Under the pieces are notes generated by a model. That model was not told the origin of the DNA and did not search any database. It was given only the letters and a program-made list of their open reading frames with translations. A program made the position numbers and the translations under genes. A stretch of DNA of 64,000 nucleotides from Thunnus maccoyii (Eukaryota; Chordata; Actinopteri; Scombriformes; Scombridae), in contig NC_056535.1 of the NCBI RefSeq assembly GCF_910596095.1, forward strand, positions 2,203,001 through 2,267,000. Direction: 5' to 3'. Positions 60,601-64,000 of this stretch are shown piece by piece (position 1 is the stretch's first letter; each line of letters begins with the position of its first letter).

Positions 60601-63600
60601 TTCCTGGATTCTGTCTGATTTGACACAGAATGACCCAATCATGTAAAACAAGTGTATCACTTTAAGTGATTTTAAGCTTATATCATATCTACATGTGTAC
60701 ATGTGAGAGAGAGCAGCGGTCAAGTGAGCTAGAGAGTGAATGAAGAGAGTGAGTGGAGCTGGCGAGAACTTGAATCAGATAAATACATTGTTTCATATCT
60801 GTTACGTCTTAAAGCACAAACAAACACGCACACCGCCACACAACCCTGCAGGAAGGTGCTGCATTGCTGGATTTTGTGTGAATGCAGCTTCATCCTGTCT
60901 GCTGTGATCTCTCTGCTCTGCATGTGTGTAGCTCAGTCTCACCCTCAATCTAGAAGACACACACACACCTGCAGCTCTTTATACATCCATGAGACAGAGA
61001 GCAGAGCAGAGGAGAGAGACGGAGACAGCCATGTAACCTGGTCGCTACGCTATAAGTCCAGACCTCACACCCTGCACACTGTTATTGGCTGGCGGCTACA
61101 CACCCACTGCCCAAAGGTTGATGCTCAGAAGCCTCCACAACACAGCAAAATAATAAGGAAATAAAAAGATACAGGCAGAGGGCAGAGTCTCGGTAGACAA
61201 ATGCACTACCACACACTTCTAGTGGGTCATAAGTGATGATTGAGAGGGATTATTTTTGAGTCTATACATTGTTTTTTAGGAAAATCCTCATTGGATGAAT
61301 AAATCCAATGAGAGCCCTGAACTGAAGTCTTTGAGTGGACACTATTGTGGTCTCATGTTGTGCTGTTTATCCTGCACAGTATAGCTCTGCTCTGGCCCAG
61401 CGAATGGGACGTGATCAGCAGACTCTTCATTGTGGACCAGCCAATCTCCATCCACTGCTTCAAACAGACCACACCCACTGGTCCCACCACCCAGTACACC
61501 ACTCAGCCTGGTAAGAGTGCAACACTGGAGGGAGCGATTCACCTCAGATGTTCACTTTAAAAATGGTTATTGTATTGTCATGAAATTACAGTGATATTAA
61601 AAAGTGTGTATCTTGCTGCTATGTTGAGGGTGGCAGCTGTAGTCAGCTGTTACAGTGGATTCCAATAATGACATTTTCACAGTAAAATAAAATGCTTATG
61701 GACAGATTATGCCATAGATTTTAGGAGTTTCTACTGACATTTTCATACTTTTTGTGCCCTGTGAAATTGGGTCAACATTGGAAGCCAACACCCACCATCA
61801 ATCCAAGCTGAGTACAGCAGCCACTCCCTGCCAAATACATTTCTGTTAACTTGTCTTTATTGTCACTAAATGTGTAAACTTCAGCTACACACTTAATAAG
61901 CCACCTTTCAATCCTTCAGTTTGATACTCAAAGGGTCAATTCTGGGTAGGGTATTTTTTCACCTATTTTGGCTTTTCAGCATCCTGGATTCATGTGATGT
62001 TTATGTGTGTGTGTGTGTTCATGTGCTCAGATCTGTGTTGGGAGTGCAGAGAGGGCTTTCTTTTCCAGCAGCAGAGGGACCTCAGAGAGTACACCCAAGC
62101 CACTATTTACATCCGCAAAGTCATCGAAGACAAGAGGGTATGACAAATATATGAAGACAGTCTTTTCACTGAAATGTGTTTGTTGCTGGGCAGTAGACTT
62201 GACATCAATCACCTGCAAAACTCATCTTCAGGGTCATGGAAAATTTCAGGATACATGAAAGAATGTCTGGGGAACTTGTAAATTCATTACATTAGATTGA
62301 GGTAGTTTGCTGCCAAGTTGGGTGAGCATTCCCATGGAAGCCCAGTATTCATGTTAAATGATGTTTGACCCAACCTCAAGGCCCTGCAGTGGGTATCAGG
62401 CATTGTTGTTAAAGTGTTGATGTTGTCCTCTGTGTAGATGATAAAAGAGGCAGCCCCAGAGCTGAACGCCAGCAGCTCTGAGGCAGAGGAGGACAAGGAA
62501 GAACACCCAAAGGTGGATGGAGAGAAAGACCCAGACTTCAGTCAGGTAAGTCATTCACCATATGATAGCAGTAAACTAAAGGATCACTTCAGGTGCACAC
62601 CACATGCAGAGCACACATAACAATTTACTGCTGCTAGCAACAGAAATTCTATGAGGCAAGATAGTAGCAGCAGACTTTGATTACATTTATGTTTTTGTTT
62701 TTAATTTAACACTCCTTGACAGTTATGGGCCTTTCTTGGTGTTTGTAAGACAATAAGCAGAGATATTGTCTAGCTCTAGCCTTGATAGATGGTCTGATTT
62801 CTTACTTGCAGTCACAAGATGGTGCAAAGCGGCTTAAGTTGAGTGACGACAGTACTGCAACATCAGGAGAAGCAGCAGCAGCTGTTCCTGTAACCAACGT
62901 GACCAAACTAGGTGGAATCAGGAGAAGCACCCGGCACAGGAAACTCCGAGGAGAGAAAGCACTCATAGTTTCAGCTAATCAGACCCTTAAAGAGCTGAAA
63001 ATCCAGGTGGGAGGCCCAAATCTCCCACGAATACAAGTCTGAAGCATTTGAATCGAATGTGAAATATAGAGTTTCTGACATCTTGAAGATGGATATGATG
63101 AAAGGAAGTTAGTTCACATAAAGTGGTTGTTACAGAATCAGTCATTCTTTGCTCTTTGCTCTACTTGTCACCCTGTAGATTATGCACGCCTTCTCCGTGG
63201 CTCCATTTGACCAGAACCTCTCCATCGATGGAAAAAGTCTGACGGATGACTCAGCCACACTGGGCAGCCTGGGTGTCATCCCAGAGAGCATCATCTGTCT
63301 AAAGGTACATCACGCAGCAACCTGCATCCTCCCTGTCTGATCATCACATAGTACTATGGTTTTCTTGTGGCTTGGTTTTTGTAGAAATCTTAAACACTGC
63401 AGCTTTAAACTTTACTTTCATCAGATCATTATGATGGTGAATACAGACATTTTCCATATTTCATGCCATTGTTTCCTTACAGGCTGATGAGCCGATAGCA
63501 GACTACGCTGCAATGGATGATGTCTATCAGGGTAAGTAGTGTTTTCATTACCTCCATTATAGCTGGTTATATATACCTTGATAAAGAAAGCAGAATCATT

Positions 63601-63993
63601 ATACTAGTTTCTTACATTGTGTCTTCTACTTAATTTACAGTGAGAATGCCTGAAGAGGGATTTAAAGGTGAGCATTCATTTTCTCTTCATTGGTTTTAAA
63701 AATAATTGTCTTTTTCATCCTTCATCAAGTGGGAAGTTAACATCTCCCCTTTATCTGCACTAGTGCTGTAGTAAAGTAGAGAGGGACTAATGGGACTGAA
63801 TGGCCACTTCATTATTCTATTTGAATAATAATATGGACAGTGAGTCTCTTGCCTCAGAGTTTCAACTTCACCTTTTTAACATGCTCATGTTGTAGTTCTG
63901 TTTTTTTTTTTTTTTTGGTGATGTGTTTTTGGTTCTGAGTTGGTCTAATAATTTCTGTCTATTTCTGCAGGCACTGGGCTTCTTGGGCACTGA
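48680..63993 (+). CDS. usp48: ubiquitin carboxyl-terminal hydrolase 48, 1054 aa, 27 coding exons
   Basis: Cysteine protease that removes ubiquitin. In mammals it acts in the nucleus on histone H2A and RelA, among other substrates (family knowledge). The ATG gives the conserved start [20 protein letters not shown]. The catalytic domain (about 89-420) has the Cys box [18 protein letters not shown] (C98, as in human), the QQQDAQEF block, a zinc ribbon (C218/C221 and C265/C268), the His box YSGHYIAHV (H349) and WYKFND (N366). Three DUSP-like regions follow (about 450-825), then an acidic Ser/Glu-rich linker, a basic likely nuclear-localisation stretch ([11 protein letters not shown]) and a ubiquitin-like domain (about 966-1025). 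It ends GFKGTGLLGH, as in human (1035 aa). The stop is at 63991-63993. An in-frame ATG 18 bases upstream (48662) is less likely. Confidence 0.96.
50081..50634. repeat. 47-bp minisatellite, 12 copies
   Basis: The anchor GCATGTTACACACACAG recurs every 47 bases from 50101 to 50618, giving 12 units. Each unit is CA-rich and contains ACATGCATGT, a 10-bp perfect palindrome, or its variant ACGTGCATGT. Copies differ by only a few bases (ACATG/ACGTG, CAGTAC/CAATAC, GCCCC/GTCCC). Because 47 is not a multiple of three and the unit lacks stops in any forward frame, all three plus frames are open for 600 bases or more. The array lies between the left end of a hAT element and its BED finger. Confidence 0.95.
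50843..50950 (+). pseudogene. hAT transposase N-terminal fragment (BED-type zinc finger)
   Basis: The 35-codon frame reads [20 protein letters not shown] then [15 protein letters not shown] and a stop. The pattern W-x-F, then A-x-C-x-x-C followed by basic residues, is the first half of a BED finger as found at the start of hAT transposases. The His pair of the finger and everything downstream are lost. Confidence 0.7.
52924..52947. repeat. (AC)12 microsatellite in usp48 intron 8
   Basis: Uninterrupted AC dinucleotides about 30 bases after the exon 8 donor. A complementary (TG)n tract (53112-53137) ends the same intron just before the exon 9 acceptor, so the two could pair within the intron. 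Confidence 0.9.
53440..54265 (+). mobile_element. L2/CR1/Rex-type LINE fragment with 3' end, usp48 intron 9
   Basis: The plus strand reads [20 protein letters not shown] then [20 protein letters not shown] (about 53550-53690), the linker between endonuclease and reverse transcriptase in fish LINEs of this group. After [14 protein letters not shown] sequence the element jumps to a 3' UTR ending GACAAATTTCCCCTCAGGGA then CAATAA and a TCTAC-like short repeat, the typical tail of these LINEs. The reverse transcriptase core is deleted, so the copy is dead. It is in sense orientation to usp48. Confidence 0.75.
55630..56745. mobile_element. putative hAT-like element in usp48 intron 12
   Basis: The left side begins TAGGATGGCACAATTAATTG followed by GAAATAAGATCATGATC. 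The right side, in reverse complement, begins TAGGGTTGTACAATTCTGG. The two starts share TAGG, then CAATT at the same offset, consistent with diverged terminal inverted repeats about 1.1 kb apart. Interior frames are short and show no transposase domain that I recognise. Confidence 0.4.
57597..57780. repeat. dispersed fish repeat (copy 2), usp48 intron 14
   Basis: AAGGGATCACCAAAGTTGGT, a block ending GAACCATGAATGTCTCCAAA and GTGGCGCTACAGTAAATGTC match the end of the family seen at 13205-13580. Within this copy the segment AGGATCATCAAAGTCGG repeats the opening words, so two partial units lie in tandem. Confidence 0.5.
58840..59290. repeat. probable non-autonomous DNA repeat, usp48 intron 16
   Basis: The stretch beginning GACCCCCTCCAATGAAAATC and containing CATATGCTGCAAGACATACC and GCCGTGGTTGAGCATTTCC matches a repeat I have seen in many teleost introns. 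An open frame at 58941-59267 crosses it but resembles no known protein. Termini are not defined. Confidence 0.4.
60680..61170. repeat. probable dispersed repeat, usp48 intron 19
   Basis: A stretch richer in GAGAGA and CACACA words, with GAGAGTGAATGAAGAGAGTG and GGAAGGTGCTGCATTGC, looks like a dispersed fish repeat from memory. An open frame at 60736-61164 runs through it but has no recognisable domain and carries low-complexity His/Thr runs. Class unknown. Confidence 0.35.
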
Positions 63994-64000
63994 GGAAATC

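Larger units (their letters stand above)
48680..63993 (+). other. usp48: usp48 exon map
   Basis: Coding exons: 1 48680-48813; 2 49306-49426; 3 49610-49751; 4 51361-51488; 5 51679-51803; 6 52239-52347; 7 52526-52659; 8 52812-52897; 9 53146-53325; 10 54326-54463; 11 54662-54811; 12 55127-55327; 13 56850-56961; 14 57229-57371; 15 57899-57973; 16 58117-58241; 17 59554-59676; 18 59813-59874; 19 60096-60206; 20 61380-61510; 21 62031-62137; 22 62438-62545; 23 62812-63006; 24 63179-63304; 25 63483-63531; 26 63641-63667; 27 63971-63993. Total 3165 nt including stop; phases agree. Exon 26 is a 27-nt microexon. Donors of exon 11 (GTCGGT) and exon 14 (GTTGGA) are non-consensus after GT. The acceptor of exon 9 follows a (TG)n tract at 53112-53137. 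Confidence 0.9.

Noticed and set aside
60736..61164. 142-codon frame in usp48 intron 19
   Set aside because: Low-complexity reading of a repeat. No domain, no splice signals used by usp48.

Overview
This is a window of vertebrate nuclear DNA, almost certainly from a ray-finned (teleost) fish. The genes are split by GT-AG introns and the intergenic DNA is AT-rich. The repeats are of kinds I know from fish genomes: L2/CR1-like and RTE-like LINE remnants, Tc1-like and hAT-like DNA elements, short inverted-repeat elements and many CA/GT tracts. Four protein-coding genes can be reconstructed end to end by translating exons and checking splice phase. The order is g0s2 (minus), lamb3 (plus), camk1g (minus), usp48 (plus). 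CAMK1G, LAMB3 and G0S2 are also neighbours on human 1q32, so that block is old. USP48 lies elsewhere in human (1p36), so the camk1g/usp48 junction is a lineage-specific neighbourhood.

Layout. 1-5300: gene-poor, with a possible 3' end of an unseen upstream gene near 480, an RTE-like LINE scrap and a degraded Tc1-like element nested in another inverted-repeat element. 5310-7065: g0s2, two exons, coding only in exon 2 (120 aa). 7400-8130: 5'-truncated LINE. 8.1-13.9 kb: intergenic. 13.9-31.07 kb: lamb3, 23 exons, 1165-aa laminin beta-3 chain. 31.15-45.5 kb: camk1g, 13 exons, 439-aa CaM kinase I gamma ending in a CaaX box. Its 3' end faces that of lamb3 at less than 100 bp. 45.5-48.6 kb: divergent intergenic region between camk1g and usp48. 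48.68-63.99 kb: usp48, 27 coding exons, 1054-aa ubiquitin-specific protease, with the stop codon 7 bases before the window end.

The genes do not form a pathway. G0S2 is a lipid-droplet inhibitor of adipose triglyceride lipase. Laminin beta-3 is the beta chain of laminin-332 in epithelial basement membrane. CaMKI gamma is a membrane-anchored neuronal kinase. USP48 is a nuclear deubiquitinase. The coding content is ordinary, and I found no new biochemical system. The most unusual items are a 12-copy, 47-bp minisatellite inside a decayed hAT element in usp48 intron 3, which is open in all three forward frames, and simple-repeat tracts placed directly at several camk1g splice sites. All gene models come from reading the sequence by eye. 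No alignment, transcript or database search was run.
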